Shown: positions 23,783-43,842 of the stretch, one piece after another
Numbering within the stretch: the first letter of the stretch is position 1
How the letters are laid out: each line of letters starts with the position of its first letter
From: Argentina anserina
Lineage: Eukaryota > Streptophyta > Magnoliopsida > Rosales > Rosaceae
Direction: 5' to 3'
Assembly (NCBI RefSeq): GCF_933775445.1
Contig: NC_065878.1
Span: 17,371,395 to 17,435,394, forward strand
DNA: 64,000 bases
Translations under genes and position numbers: made by a program
The notes under the pieces: model-generated
The model's database searches: none
What the model was told of the DNA's origin: nothing
Seen by the model: only the letters and a program-made list of their open reading frames with translations

Positions 23783-26700
23783 ATGACCGATAAGCCCCCG
23801 GAGCCGACTCAATCGCCGCCGTCGAAGCCGGTCACGCTCCAGGACTGGGAGTCCGTAATCGACGATTTCCACCACGGCGGCGCGCGCCGCCACCGCTGGA
23901 CCTCCGCGCACCCAATCCTCATCGACCAGGCCCTCTCCTGTCTCAACAAGCGTGAATTCCCTCTCAAGCTCAACCTCATCGTCTTCCTCGAAGAGTTCTC
24001 CGACCCGCTCTTCACATCCGACCCGGATTCCCTCCCCAAAACCCTCCACCGCCTCATCGAAACCCTCCGCGCCCTGATCCAGACCCCCGCCGATGGCGTC
24101 CACGTCACTCTCGCGCTCAAGGAGCAGGTCATGCTCTCCGTCACCGCCATCGTCATCGCCGCCGATTACATGCTCGACGGATTGGTCGAGCTGCTGCTGA
24201 CTGTGGTCAACCGCCCCAACCACGGCGTCGACCGCCAGGCGCGTGCGCTCGCGTGCGAGTGTTTGCGCGAGTTGGAGAAATCCTACCCCTGCCTTCTCTC
24301 CGATATCGGCGGCCATCTCTGGAGTCTGTGCCAGAGCGAGAGGACTCACGCCGCGCAGAGCTACATTCTCCTCTTTACGACCGTCGTTCACAACATCGTC
24401 GCCAAAAGGCTGAGCGTTTCGATTCTCAATACGACGGTGCCTTTGGTGCCGTTTACTGCTCCTCAGGTGTTGGTGAGTGGCTCAGGGAAGGAGGGCGGCG
24501 GCGGAGGGTTGAACTACAAGGAGCTGAGGAGAGCTATGTCGTTTTTGCTGGAGTGGCCGCAGGTGCTGACGCCGTGCGGGATGGTGGAGTTCATGGACTT
24601 GATAATGCCGGTGGCGATGGCATTGGAGCTGCAGGCTTCAATGCTGAAGGTTCAGTTTTTCGGAATGATTTACTCGTCGGATCCTCTGCTTTGTCATGTT
24701 GTTTTGACAATGTATAGGTCGTTTGTGGATGCGTTTGATGGGCAGGAGGGGCAGATTGCGAGCCGGCTTATGCTGCTTTCGAGGGAAATGCAGCAGCATT
24801 TGGTGTTTAGATTGCTGGGGCTGCATTGGTTGTTGGGGTTTGGTGAGGTGGTGTTGAAGAGAGAAGTGAGGAAAGTGAAGGGCATTGTTGATATGGGGTT
24901 GAGGTTTTATCCCAGTGTGTTTGATCCGCTGGCGTTGAAAGCTTTGAAGCTTGACCTGCTTGCGTTTTGCTCCGTTTGTGTTGATATGTTGAAATTGGAG
25001 GGTGTTTCGGGCGAGGAGGAGAGGGGTAGTGCTAAGTTGGTGGTGAAGGTTTTTCAAGATGGACTTGTTTCTGTATCCGCCTTCAAATGGTTACCTCCAC
25101 ACAGCACGGAAACTGCAGTGGCATTTCGAACTTTGCATAGGTTCTTGATTGGGGGATCATCTCATTTAGACACTGATCCGTCGACCACTAGAAGTCTCAT
25201 GGACTCCACCACATTCACTTTCATACAGGTAATTGTCCATCCTCATCAGTTTTTGTGTGTGCCATAATTTGTAATCATTCTAGAAACTAGTTTTGCGTAT
25301 TATAAAACGTGACTGGTTGAGTTATGTGAATAGTGTACATAAGATAATCTTTAATCGCATATATTTAGTTGATAAGATATATGACAAAAAATAAGGATCA
25401 TTAAGTGTCAGTTAACCTACCAGGGAAATGAAAAGTTGACTATGCTTAAAAATTATTGTTTATCGTTGGTACAAATCTTAGCTAGGCAGTTGGTTCATTG
25501 TCTTTGAGAGAAGGAGGAGGTTCATCTGTATGCCTGTGTCGTTCTTTTTGTTTTCCTATATTTACAGGGGATGCTGGTGGACCTGATGTTGGAGTTCAGG
25601 AGATTGGTTCCAGTGATTGTTGCTTTGACTGATCGGTTGTTTGCTTGTCAAAAGCACCGTTGGTTAGGAGAGCGTCTGCTTCAGAGTTTTGATCAGCATT
25701 TGCTTCCAAAAGTCAAGTTGGATTATACTTTGGTTTCTTGCTTCCCAGTATTTGATAAAATTGCTGAATCTGATACCATTCCCCCTCGAGGATTGCTTGA
25801 GCTGCTTACCAAGTTCATGGCATTCCTTGTTGTCAAACATGGCCCATTTACAGGACTGAGGTCATGGTCTCAGGGAAGCAGAGTTCTTGGCATCTGTAGA
25901 ACATTTCTGATGCATCACCATAGCTCTAGATTGTTCCTCAGATTATCTCGTCTTTTTGCATTCACTTGCCTTTACTTTCCTGATTTGGAGGTTCGTGACA
26001 ATGCAAGGTATGATTAACAGACATTCTTTTCCTCATCTTGTACGTTTACTTTCAGCTGTTTATGCAAGGACCATACACTCTTCTTGTTTATTTTCCATTA
26101 TTAGCTGATGCTATTGTTCATTTTGGCCTTGGCAGGATCTACCTTCGGTTGCTTATCTGTGTACCAGGAAAAAAGCTCAGGGATATGCTGAATCTTGGGG
26201 AAGAACTCGGTATTTCACCATCTGCACTGCCAAGTTTTAATATCCAGTTTCCTCTGTCCGTTGAAAATCTTAAGAAGTCTAAGGGCATCTCCTCATATGT
26301 TCACCTTGAGCGCATGATTCCCCTACTTGTTCAACAGTCTTGGTCCTTGTCTCTATCATCTTTTGGTTTTGGGAATCTTGAATCGGGTTACCCAGAAGGC
26401 ATCAGAGACAGTGAACCCATAATAGAGGAGAGTGAAATTGATAGCAGCAGTAATATCCAGATTATCCCTGAAACTGAAGGAATTGATCGACCACGGGAGC
26501 CGTTGCGTGTCATGGATGCAAAGATTTCAGAGATATTAGTAACATTAAGGAGGCATTTCTCATGCATTCCTGATTATAGACATATGCCGGGACTCAAGGT
26601 TAGAATAACATGTTGTTTGAGGTTTGATTCTGAGACTTTAAGTCACATATGGGGACTTGATCCCCCTACTGATGTGTTGGATGAGTTAGATGCCCTTCCT

Positions 26701-27609
26701 GCTTTTTATGCGATTGTGCTAAACTTCTCGTCATCTGCACCATATGGTTCTATTGCCTCATATCATATACCTTTTCTTCTTGGTGAACCTCCCAGAAAAA
26801 TTGATATATCAGATCAATCAGCTGCTTTAGCTGTTATTCCTGTTGAAAATGGTTCTCAAGAAGAGGAAAGCTTCAGAGCTCCAGTAATGATAGAACTGGA
26901 ACCACGGGAACCTACTCCTGGTCTGGTTGATGTTTCCATTGAAGCAAATGCGGAAAATGGTCATATAATCCGTGGTCAGCTTCACAGTATCACTATAGGA
27001 ATAGAGGATATGTTTCTCAAGGCTGTTATACCACCTGATGTCCCAGAAGTTGCTTCACCTGGCTATTACTTGGACTTGTTCAATGCTCTCTGGGAGGCAT
27101 GCGGTAATTCTAACACTGGGCGGGAGACCTTCCCATTGAAAGGAGGGAAAGGGGTTGCAGCTATCGCTGGAACCCGGTCAGTCAAGCTACTTGAAGTTCC
27201 TGCATCTAAAGTGATTCAGGCAACTGAGCGCTACTTGGCACCCTTTGTTGTAAGTGTGATTGGAGAACCACTTGTTAGTGCTGTGAAAGACGGAGGAATC
27301 ATTAGGGACATCATATGGAGGGATGACGCCTCCGATTCTTTCCTTCATATCACTAGTTCTGGTACTGATTTCGATAGAGGCCCTCTTCATCTTACCTACA
27401 CTGATGACATAGATGAAAGGGACAGCGCTGTCAATATCCGTAGGAAAAACATGGGCTGCTTCCTCATTTTGATATTTCTACCTCCAAGGTTCCATCTCCT
27501 CTTCCTAATGGAAGTGTGTGATGATTCAACATTAGTAAGAATTCGAACTGACCACTGGCCATGCCTTGCTTATACTGATGATTATTTGGAAGCTTTATTT
27601 TTGGCATAG
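23783..27609 (+). CDS. AP5B1: AP-5 complex subunit beta
   Basis: Encodes the beta subunit of the AP-5 adaptor-like complex, which acts in late endosome/lysosome (vacuole) trafficking. Exon 1 is 23783-25228 (donor CAG|GTAATT), exon 2 25568-26007 (acceptor TTTACAG, donor AAG|GTATGA), exon 3 26136-27609 (acceptor TTGGCAG). Total 3360 nt, 1119 residues, continuous across both junctions; similar in size to the Arabidopsis homologue (about 1,090 residues, from memory). The N-terminal half is helical-repeat-like; the C-terminal part holds MGCFLILIFLPPRFHLLFLM and ends DDYLEALFLA. There is an acidic Ser-rich insert around residues 700-740. The first 700 bases are unusually GC-rich compared with the rest. 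A truncated duplicate of its end lies 1.2 kb downstream. Confidence 0.88.
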
Positions 27610-28102
27610 AAATTTGTCTCTTCTGTTGACTTTGCTAGTAATTGGCATTTTTGTTCTATATTCTTTTGTCCCTTGTTTAGTAGTACAGAGAAGGGTAATT
27701 TTTTTACACCCCAGATAAACTTTACTGTATATACGTGCATCTTCCAACTTTGTAATTGTTGAATTAGAGCTTAAAAGTGCATGTTGGTTCGTTACAATGT
27801 TAAAAATTTGGATTCTTGGCTTCTTGCTATCCTCTACAGTGTAGTCATCATGTTCACTTTTGACTGTCATTTTGTCTTGCATCTGCTGCTTTTGAACTAG
27901 TGTGTATTATTCCCCTAAAGTGGTATATTGTTGAAGGATGATGCAAACTTAAAACTCTTGTCATCTTTAATTAAATTGGTATGAGCTTATCAAAGTTAAA
28001 TAACTCACCGGAAATCACCCATGATCTGCGGTACTATTTTATTTGCTAAAACACAAAATGCACTCTTTTTGTAGTCATTGAAGGTCAAACTTCTGTTTCT
28101 GA

Positions 28103-28105
28103 AAA

Positions 28106-28145
<40 letters not shown>

Positions 28146-28147
28146 TA
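28103..28147. repeat. Poly-A and AT microsatellite
   Basis: An uninterrupted A run of about 21 bases from 28103 followed by about a dozen AT dinucleotides. Confidence 0.9.
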
Positions 28148-28148
28148 T

Positions 28149-28290
28149 TGATCTTATTTTCCTATATGAAATTAAGCTCGTTGACAATGAAAGTCAGGTT
28201 ATCTTGTTTTTCCGAAAAAAAGATTGATCTTATTTTTCTATATGAGATTAAGCTTGTTGATCATGAAAGTCCAGAATTATTACTCTCTTA
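28149..28290. repeat. Diverged two-copy tandem repeat (about 75 bp)
   Basis: GATCTTATTTTCCTATATGA at 28150 recurs as GATCTTATTTTTCTATATGA at 28225; the following AAGCT(C/T)GTTGA and ATGAAAGTC words also recur at the same spacing. Confidence 0.75.
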
Positions 28291-28761
28291 CATTATGACC
28301 AGAAAAAGTTATTTGATATATTTAATTTCCACCAAAATTAGTCTTACACAAGAACTACTTCGGTCATTTTCTTATTCTTATATTTAATGGTTAAATGCCT
28401 AGTCTCCCCTGGTTTTTTATTCAAGCACTATAAACAATTTACGTGATATGCATACACATGCAGAAACCTTTGCATAAGATGAAGGAGTGAAATTAGTGTG
28501 AAGGAGAATGATCTGTAATTGTGTAGAAGAAAGAGCTCTGAATGCATGATATTGAATACAGAAAAGGTCACGTTTTAGAGGAATACATTCAGAACTTCTC
28601 ATATAAATCGGAGCTAGGTGAGCAACATTTTTTTAGCATCACTTACATGACTGCTGCATCCCACCTTAATTAAGTGCAATTAACCTGACATAGACACATC
28701 ATTTGATCGACTTCCGATTAATCTTCCCTTGATATCAGTAGCTCCGGTACGGCGAGTGCTA

Positions 28762-29105
28762 TACTGATTTCGATAGAGGTCCTATTCATCTTACAGTTTT
28801 TAATCCGTAAGTGAAACAAGGGCTGCTCTGTATTTTTGTTCTACATCCAAGGTTCCATCTCCTCTTCCAATTTATGAATTCAAACTGATCAGTGATCGCT
28901 GCCCGCGCCTAGCTAGCTTATACGGATGATTATTTGGAAGCTTTGTTTTTGGCATAGGAATTATTTTCTCTTTAATTTTCTCGCAGTCATTTGACCCTTT
29001 TGTTCTCATTTTTGCACATATTATAGTACAGAGAAGGGTAATATTTGCACATTCCTCCTCCGTTGTATTCTTTAATTGAATTAGACTTCAAGAAGTGCAC
29101 GTTTA
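28762..29105 (+). pseudogene. Duplicated 3' fragment of the AP-5 beta gene
   Basis: Short blocks match the end of exon 3 and the 3' UTR in order: ACTGATTTCGATAGAGG (27364 and 28763), CCAAGGTTCCATCTCCTCTT (27483 and 28847), GATGATTATTTGGAAGCTTT (27577 and 28925) with the stop region TTGGCATAG, then AGTACAGAGAAGGGTAAT of the 3' UTR (27684 and 29025). The fragment lacks the rest of the gene and has indels, so it encodes nothing. It indicates a local tandem duplication of the gene's tail. Confidence 0.85.
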
Positions 29106-29185
29106 GGGGATTCTTCTTCACTGTAATTATATACTTAAAGAATTAAAAAGTTAGTAGTTGTAATTATATAATTATATAATTCAGT

Positions 29186-32100
29186 CAGGGACGGAGTCAA
29201 GATTTTTAAATAGGCTGGGCTAAATTTTTATTTAATAAAAAAATTCAAATAAAAATCGATAAATTCAAACATACAAAATTAGATAAAATTGATACAATTT
29301 ACCTACCTAATCTTAAGTTGGACTTTACGATTTTTTGTAGCAAATTCATCAATCATTGACTCAATGTCGACACCATCAGCAAATTGTCTTTCAATTGTGA
29401 ACTATCATGCAGTCATCAAAGAATTCTTCTTTTATTTTGCTCCGAAGTCGATTTTTAATAATTCTCAAAGCTGAAAATGCTCGTTCAGTTGTTGATGTAA
29501 AGACCAGAAGAGTTAATACCAAACGAACCAGTCTAAGAATCAAGTGGTAGTCTTCTGCTAATCTTGTTTTAACCAACTTCACACATAAATCAGAAAGATC
29601 AGGATGTTGACGAATAACTTCACCATAAAATGCCAATTGCAAATTCAAAGCGTGCAACTCAGAAGAAGTAAAATCTTGGGGATAGAACTTTTTAGCAAGG
29701 CTGCAAATATCATCTTCTTTGAAAGATTTAAAGCCATCACGAGGATCTAAGGATGCACTAAGAATAAGGAGTTCCTTGGATTGCTCTGGAAATCGATCAT
29801 CTAACTCTGCCAACTGTTTATCAATCACAACATTCACTATATCAAAATGATAGTAATGTTCTATTGTAATAACATCCCTATGTTGGCTAGGACGATCGGT
29901 ACCCTTCTTGTGAGGCGCATTCATATCAGGCACATCAATGCCTTGGTCTTTATAGAATGATACCACAGTTGCAAATAAGCTCTCCCAACCATTCTCCCTC
30001 AACTCTTGAAACTTTTCTTTTGTTGTTGTGATATGATTCAAGATTTCAAGGTACTAACAATATCGATAGATTTCTTTTGAAATTGTTGACAAAGAAAATC
30101 AGTGATTCCCATGACTCTATTTAGAAGATGCAAGACAAATACAAAATCAAAAGATGTCATAGATAGATATATACCTTCAGCTTCATCACAAATTTTTCTA
30201 GTGGGCCCATTATCTTTAATGTTTTCTATCACTAGTTTTGTTGAATTGAATAATTCAATCAAGCTATTGATAGACTTAAAGTGACTTCCCCATCGAGTTG
30301 TTCCGGGTCTCTGCAAACAATGAGTTTGATTAACTCATTTTTACTCTCAACCAATCCAGCATCCAACAACTTTTCAAGTTCATCTTCCCTAGTCAACTTT
30401 AACTCAGTACTACACTTGGTAGAACCACCAACAAAATTCACAATGTTAATCAGCGATGAGAAAATCTCCAAACAACTCTAACTTCTTCAGCTGCAGCAAT
30501 TAAAGCAAGTTGTAAGCGGTGAGCTAAACAATGTACATAATAGGCATATGGACATTCTTCAAGAAACAATGCTTATAGTCCATTCCATGATCCATGCATA
30601 TTGCTAGCACCATCATAACCTTGACCATGCATATTCTCCAGTAAAAGATTGTATTTTCCAAGTACCTTGCATATCTCGTCTTTAAGAGTTTGGGCTTTTG
30701 TGTCAACAACATCCACAATAGCAAAAAATTGTTCTCTCACAAACCCTTTGTTGTCAACAAATTGTAGGACAATACTCATTTGTTGCTTATTAGATTAGTC
30801 TTGTGCTTCATCAACGAGAATACAAAAGGTGATTTCCCCAATTTCCTCTCGAATTCTACTTCTGATTTTGTTAGCAAATATATTAAGGATCTCTTTATGA
30901 ACTATTGGTGATGTATACTTCCCATTGAAAGGAGCATTATCCAAGACTCTCTTAACCTCTGGATTGTTTCTTCCAAAAGCTTCTACTAATTCATTAAATT
31001 TTTCACGATTATCTGAAGTCACAGACTCATCATTACCTCTAAAAGTTAGTCCTTGAGTTGCCAAAAATCGAACGCTCTCCACAATTGTATTAAGACGCAA
31101 CCGATTCTCCATTATTTTAGCTAGTGGTAATCTTTCTACCACTATGTCAATATGAGTCAATGGATTCTTCAAATTTTACCAGTGCTGCATTGCAAGATGA
31201 TGTGTAGAATTTGCAGTACCGGCATGATCATTTAAGGCACAACGTGATCCCCCAACTCTCTTCCGATTTCTAAAACCATCAATAGTAAATGTTTTCTGTG
31301 ACCTATTTATATCAAAAAGGAATCACGTGAAACAATATGCACTGTCTTTTTTAATTGAATACTCTAACCATGAAAATATTCTGAACCATGACTCATTGAA
31401 CCGATGATTTTGACCAACATCTAAGTGAGCTAGATACTCTGCTAATATAAGTTGACGTGGCCCAAGCGAAATATATGACAATCGAACCTTATCACGTAAA
31501 TTGACAGGATAGTTGTAGATTTGACGACGTACACCCATATCACATTTAAGAGAGTTGAGGTCGATTTCTTGATTAGTTTCAACTGTTTGAGGCTCAATTC
31601 TTTCTGTTTGAAGTTGAGATGATGGAGAATGATTATTGGTATTTGAAGTCGGAGTATCATGATATGGTGAAGGATTTGTAGACGTCCCAATTGAAGACTG
31701 CATATTTTCCAAATACCGAGTGTATGGTCTTTTGTTTCTTGGGCTTACTACCATCAGGTTGTGTAGGCTTCATGATGGGTTAATGACTTGAGTTAAACAA
31801 GTCAATAATAATGAAGAGGAGTTGAATGACAAAATTTGATGAAGAGAAAAGAGTGGAAATTGTTTAAATAGCGGTTTCTTAGTATGAGGTTTTTTACATA
31901 GTCTATCTAATTATTTCCTTGTCTGATTGTGAATAGTTTTTCCTTATCTTAATTGTAAAAGTTATTTTTATCTTTATTAAAGTAGTTTTTACTTGTCTAT
32001 TTGGTACGGTTTGGTTTGCTAGATTGATAAGAAGAACTTTATTTTTTTAACCTTGTTTACACTTAAATTATTATGATATTACAAGTTGCATGAGCTAGAT

Positions 32101-32194
32101 ATATATGGAAGTAGGCTTTATGCTTAAATAATCTATAAATAATGAATAGAAGTAAAAAAAAGCCCATGGCATGTACTACCATCCTCTGTCACTG
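29186..32194 (-). mobile_element. hAT element relic carrying a decayed transposase
   Basis: Left end CAGGGACGGAGTCAAG at 29186; right end, read inward from 32194, CAGTGACAGAGGATGG. These share CAG-GAC-GAG, the usual terminus of plant hAT elements encoding ZMYM1-like transposases. The 8-bp flanks, AATTCAGT and AATTATTT, agree at only five positions, so the target duplication has decayed or the ends are slightly misplaced. The transposase gene fills most of the element. Confidence 0.75.
29303..31773 (-). pseudogene. hAT transposase, TTF zinc-finger/ZMYM1-like, with hAT dimerisation domain
   Basis: Starts at ATG 31773 (MKPTQPDGSKPKKQKTIHSV). A TTF-type zinc-finger region follows (LGPRQLILAEYL, NESWFRIFSWLEYS). 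A DUF4371-like RNase H part comes next (IGEITFCILVDEAQD, EQFFAIVDV, NMHGQGYDGASNMHG), then YVHCLAHRLQLAL and TRWGSHFKSI. The C-terminal dimerisation domain contains TSTTERAFSALRIIKNRLRS and ends near 29303. Stops after SAYCFT, in the linker before LKNPLTH, after VDEAQD and after the SWNGL segment, plus frameshifts around 30480-30250 and 30040, disable it. Catalytic integrity was not checked residue by residue. Confidence 0.88.
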
Positions 32195-32586
32195 AATTAT
32201 TTAGTGTAATTATACGTTGCAACGAATGTAAGATGTTATTAATCTTGCATGTTCCTCGATTACCATATAATTAACAATAAGAAAAGTAAAATTTCAAGAA
32301 AACAAACAGTTTAGATGATAGCCGCATTAAACAGCCCAAGTTTATATTTCTTATCACCCCTTAATCAGTAGGTGGGTACTTGTACTTGTTGGTGAACCTC
32401 GACACTTCATAACACGTACAGTTCTAAACGTTTTTAATCTTGGGCAGAGACTCACGGTGTAGGTACATAGTCTCTGAAAATTGACACACATTTCTATCCT
32501 CATTTCTAATTATTGACACTGTTGAAACTCCCAGTCTCACTCTCCTTCGGTCCTTCGTTTTTATTCAAGATTTTAATAGCCTTTAC
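32195..32586. other. Intergenic DNA
   Basis: AT-rich; nothing recognisable. Ends with the target duplication (32579-32586) of the next element. Confidence 0.4.
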
Positions 32587-33092
32587 CTAGGTTGCACCGA
32601 CACGTGACTTAGCCCCCGTATCGCGTGTCCGACACAGACACAGACACAGATACGCTCGAACACGAGAAAATACTCCCGGACATGCGTATCGTATACGGAC
32701 ACGCAATGGACACGCGTATCTCGGATGGTGACACGTCATGGACACGCGTATCATGTATGTGACACTCAATGGACACACAAATACTCAATTAAAAGAGAAA
32801 ATCTAAAATTGTGAGCAATGAGATTCGAACCATGAATGTCTCATTTACCTTGCAACTCCTTAATCACTCCTGCAGAATGACTTTTATTAACATTAATGCA
32901 TATTCTAATATATATAGGAATGTAAATATTTTCAAACTCTATAAATTAATTTTTTAAATAAGTACATATATTAAAATTAATATTTAATTGACATGTCCAC
33001 CACGTGTCTGTGTTAAAAAAATTTAATTTCTCGTGTCCGCGTATCATATTGTGTCTAATACGGACACTCGTGTCCATGTCCGTGCTACATAG
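32587..33092. mobile_element. hAT-like element of the 'GTTGCACGGACACG' family, copy 1 (506 bp)
   Basis: Left end CTAGGTTGCACCGACACG; right end read inward CTATGTAGCACGGACATG. The flanks GCCTTTAC (32579-32586) and ATCTTTAC (33093-33100) match at six of eight positions. Subterminal regions are dense in ACACG/CGTGT words. On the minus strand the middle has GGTTCGAATCTC near 32830, like a pol III B box. No coding sequence. Copies 2 and 3 lie at 56732 and 59359. Confidence 0.8.
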
Positions 33093-33110
33093 ATCTTTAC
33101 GTGATACGCA

Positions 33111-33612
33111 CAATGGTCTAAATAGCGGTTATCGGCATCGTATCGGTTTTGTAAAATAATGATATAAGGGGGATATATCGAGATTTATCGTTTTTGCTAA
33201 TTTTTAATTAAATTTAATATATTTATAAACATATACATCAAAATATACCAAATAAACTTGAGAAATTAAAACTTACAGAAGTAAATGTACACTTCATAAA
33301 AAATATTTGATTGTTTTGACAATTAAAATACATAAATAGTATTAATTAATAAAAATAGAGGTGATTATTCATTATAAACTCTCTCGTCATCAAATGCTAT
33401 TGACAAAACTCATTTTCTTTAAATTATTTTTTTCAAAACGACGTGGTTTTAATTTTTTTTTAAAAGCACTGATATATTGGGTCAAACTCGGTTTGACTCG
33501 ATATATCGTCATTTGACTTGATTTTTCGGATTGACCAATATAATAGACCGATAAGCAATTTATCGTATCGTTTTCTTAATATCGGGGATATATCGGGATA
33601 TTTCTAATATTG
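33111..33612. mobile_element. hAT-like element of the CAATG-TCTAAATA family (502 bp)
   Basis: Left end CAATGGTCTAAATAGCGG; right end read inward CAATATTAGAAATATCCCG. The flanks GATACGCA (33103-33110) and GATGCGCA (33613-33620) match at seven of eight positions. Subterminal regions are rich in 'CGATATATC' in both directions. It lies only 18 bases from the previous element. A partial relative is at 20132. Confidence 0.75.
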
Positions 33613-34646
33613 GATGCGCATAGACATACATAAATCTTTCTTGAGATAAGTGAGTGAAATTATTGGGAAGGGTGTTTCTAAATTATATTGGGTCCTAAAT
33701 GAATGAGATTGCATACAGAAAATGTCATTTTTAAGATAGACACATACATGCCCTCATCTGAAATGATATGTAGTTTGGTCATCGATGTTGAGTTTGTTTA
33801 CAAAAAGATCTACCCTGCCAAATGTTTTACAATCGTCTGATAAAGTTAAATTGATCGATGATCACATGTACAAGACATCCAAGATATTCTATTTGAGTAA
33901 AAAAATTTCCAAGATTTTATTAGCTTCCTGTTTATACGAGGACTGCAGCTAATAGATACGTGAATCTCCATAGTTCTCGACCAGATTCGAACCTGCCCTT
34001 TTAGATAGTTGAATGTTCCGAATAGTTTGATTGTAACTCTGGATACAATTGCAGTTGAACTCTGGTCTAAAACTATGGAACCAAGCTGGTTCTCCAAGAG
34101 TACAAATTCACCACACCAGTGTCAGCACTTCACAGCTTTTATTTCCTATCTCTAACCATTTATGGATTTGATGCAATATTGTTATTGCTTTATGCTTGTT
34201 AAGAAGACCAAGGACGGCAGGGATGGTAACTTCTAGCAGAGCAACGATACTCAAAAGTCACAATCATTAGACTCAGCTACTGGTATGAACCCGGATTTTG
34301 TTTCTAGATGAACAATAGAAGTGCAAAATTCAGGACTTCTGCTACTTCTATGCAAACTTCCAACAAGCCCTGGCCTAAGTGGCACGAGTGGAATGAGGTT
34401 AAGACAACATCAGATTTCCATTGTAACAGGAACACAGAAAAATCATGAGTTGAATGACAAGCGATTGTGGCTCAAAAAATCAGCTGCTGCTACATAAGTG
34501 TCAATTGCTACCTAGTTGCACATCTAAAACCACATACAAGATTACACCACAGATCCTAAAGGCCTCTTTGGCCCCTTGAACCCCTTGTGCTTATACAGTT
34601 ATACCTATGTTACACAAATAGCCTAATCAAAAGAATTATATTCATA
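33613..34646. other. Intergenic DNA and ELF6 3' flank
   Basis: No gene seen. The last few hundred bases before 34647 are probably the 3' UTR of the demethylase gene. Confidence 0.45.
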
Positions 34647-41743
<7,097 letters not shown>

Positions 41744-43842
41744 TTTAACAAGATTCAAGCTTTATTCCACATTGGTAATCAACCAGCTAAGCTCCCAAAA
41801 ACCCTAGAAATGCAAACAATTTGGGGCAAAATTTCAACAAGGGTGTTCTTACATTCATTGTAATTAAACATTCATAAAGCAATGAAATTGATACCACAAT
41901 AAACACATGCAAGGTGGAATTTCTAAGAAACCAAGTAATTAGAACCTGAAAATGGAGCCAGCCCTGGTTGAACTAAGCCTTCAATACACCAAAGTATTAA
42001 ACTTTCTTACTGGGTTTGTCTAGGATTTGAGAAACAATGCTTCTCAGTACATAAAGGTCTGAGCTTTAACTGATGAAGAAGAAGAAGAAGAAGAGGGTTA
42101 TGCTAATCTGACAGGGAGAAAAGTGGGCGCTTTTGTGACCGTACGAGTTGTTGGGGTTGGGTTTTTGCGGTTATACAGGGCAGAGGGAAGTTTGGGGGTG
42201 AGATCTAGTGTGGTTGTACTTGCGAAGCTTAGAGTAGGGGTGGTGGTAATAAAGGTAGAGAAAGGGATGCCCATGGTGTATAGGACTCTTTGACATTGTT
42301 TTAGAAGGGTGGTGGTACCATAGTGGCATCATCAAGCGGTGAGTAGAGACAGAGGAGGAGGAATACTTTAGTTCTTTGTTTTGCAGATGACGATGAGGGA
42401 GGAGCTGTTTGTGGACCTCACACAGATTTTGTCCATTGCATGAGAACAAACCCTTGATATGACGATGATGATGGTAAAATCATTAAATTGTATCTGTTGT
42501 TAAGCAAATAATGCTTATAGAAACTGGGGCATTGCCTCGGACATATATGATACATATACAAATGCAGTAATCATAATATGACTTGCAGTAAATTGGATGA
42601 CATGACTTGATCTAATAGTCTACAGTATTCACTTCGATCAGATTTATCGTCAATGTGTGAAAAGTTAGATTTCTTCCCGTCCCATTCAGTGACTTTGGCC
42701 TATCAAAAAGAATTCTATTTCGAAATTGTTCGTTCCATAATGATCTAATAACTACAATGGACGCTAAAGATTCAGACATAATCTGTCGTATATGAATATA
42801 TCTACGAAGTCATATTTTTACTGAGACTCTGAATTTCGAGTATACATGTGGCCTCAAACTATTTTTACTGACACATTTTCTTGACCGAAACTATAAATTA
42901 AATTAATGAAAATTTATGGGCACATTTATCTCTGTTGGCAAGAGGTGTTCCATCGAGTGTCACCTTCCAATCATTCAAAAATCATAATCCTCATGCAGCA
43001 AGCTCATTACTGCATCTATAAGTTGTTGTACTTGTACGGTTTCTCTCAATATTAGGCTCGATAGTTCGCCAAGTCAAGCAAACATTCCCACTGTTAACCC
43101 AATTCAAAATTCATTCAGCTAGCTTGGCCTCTATCTGGTTTTCATCATGATAGTTACTTAAGTTTATCTGCACAATCAGAATCTTGTATTCTTGTTAGTG
43201 TAAGCATCACATTCTAGTTGCCTACTTGCCTAACCAAACTATGGCGGTCATCTGGTTCGCCAACATTGCATTGTATGAGAAATTGAGAATTGAAATGGGA
43301 TAAGGTCAGCCAATTGACGTGCAGGCTGCAGGTAACTCTAGCCTCTTTCCACTAGTAAACCAATTGTGCATGATATATCACTATTCTCGAACAAATGTTC
43401 ACGGAAGATAACATAGGTGGTTTTCACAGTAACCAGACACACTTCCTCGACCTACTACGGATAATTTTAATCTTGATGATGTCTCAACTCTCAAGTCGAG
43501 CTCATTGGCTGTGTCGCATCGAATAGAAAAGATCGACTATTGCATGTTATCGTTTACTCGGAAACACTAAACACACGATTGAGAATATCATTGTCTTTAA
43601 TCTGAAAGTTGCATCAAATCCTAGCTATAATTTGTTAATTAACAATCTCCGTTATTTACATCTCTTAATTACAAGTTTACAATTACGTACAATGGAACCA
43701 ACCAGCTACCACTATGCTTGCATGGTAATCATAGACTTCAGTAGCTAGTTACATTATTTACAAACAAATTGAGAGGTGCAAACGTTGAAGATCGATACGT
43801 ACTACAGTGTCCATATATTTACAATATATGTAGTTGGGTGGG
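41744..43842. other. ELF6 5' flank and intergenic DNA
   Basis: Holds the ELF6 promoter and 5' UTR, with a short GAA repeat at 42075-42093. Beyond about 42500 I see only AT-rich intergenic DNA. Confidence 0.45.

Larger units (their letters stand above)
27610..28761. other. AP-5 beta 3' flank and repeats
   Basis: Starts with the 3' UTR (T-rich to about 27800). It then holds a poly-A/TA microsatellite and a short tandem duplication, listed separately. No gene is seen. Confidence 0.45.

Noticed and set aside
24253..24717. 154-codon ORF overlapping AP-5 beta exon 1
   Set aside because: Shadow frame of a GC-rich coding exon; the 216-codon antisense ORF at 23741-24391 is likewise a shadow.
42171..42449. 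92-codon minus-strand ORF upstream of ELF6
   Set aside because: Low-complexity His/Ser/Pro-rich translation of promoter DNA, no conserved motif.
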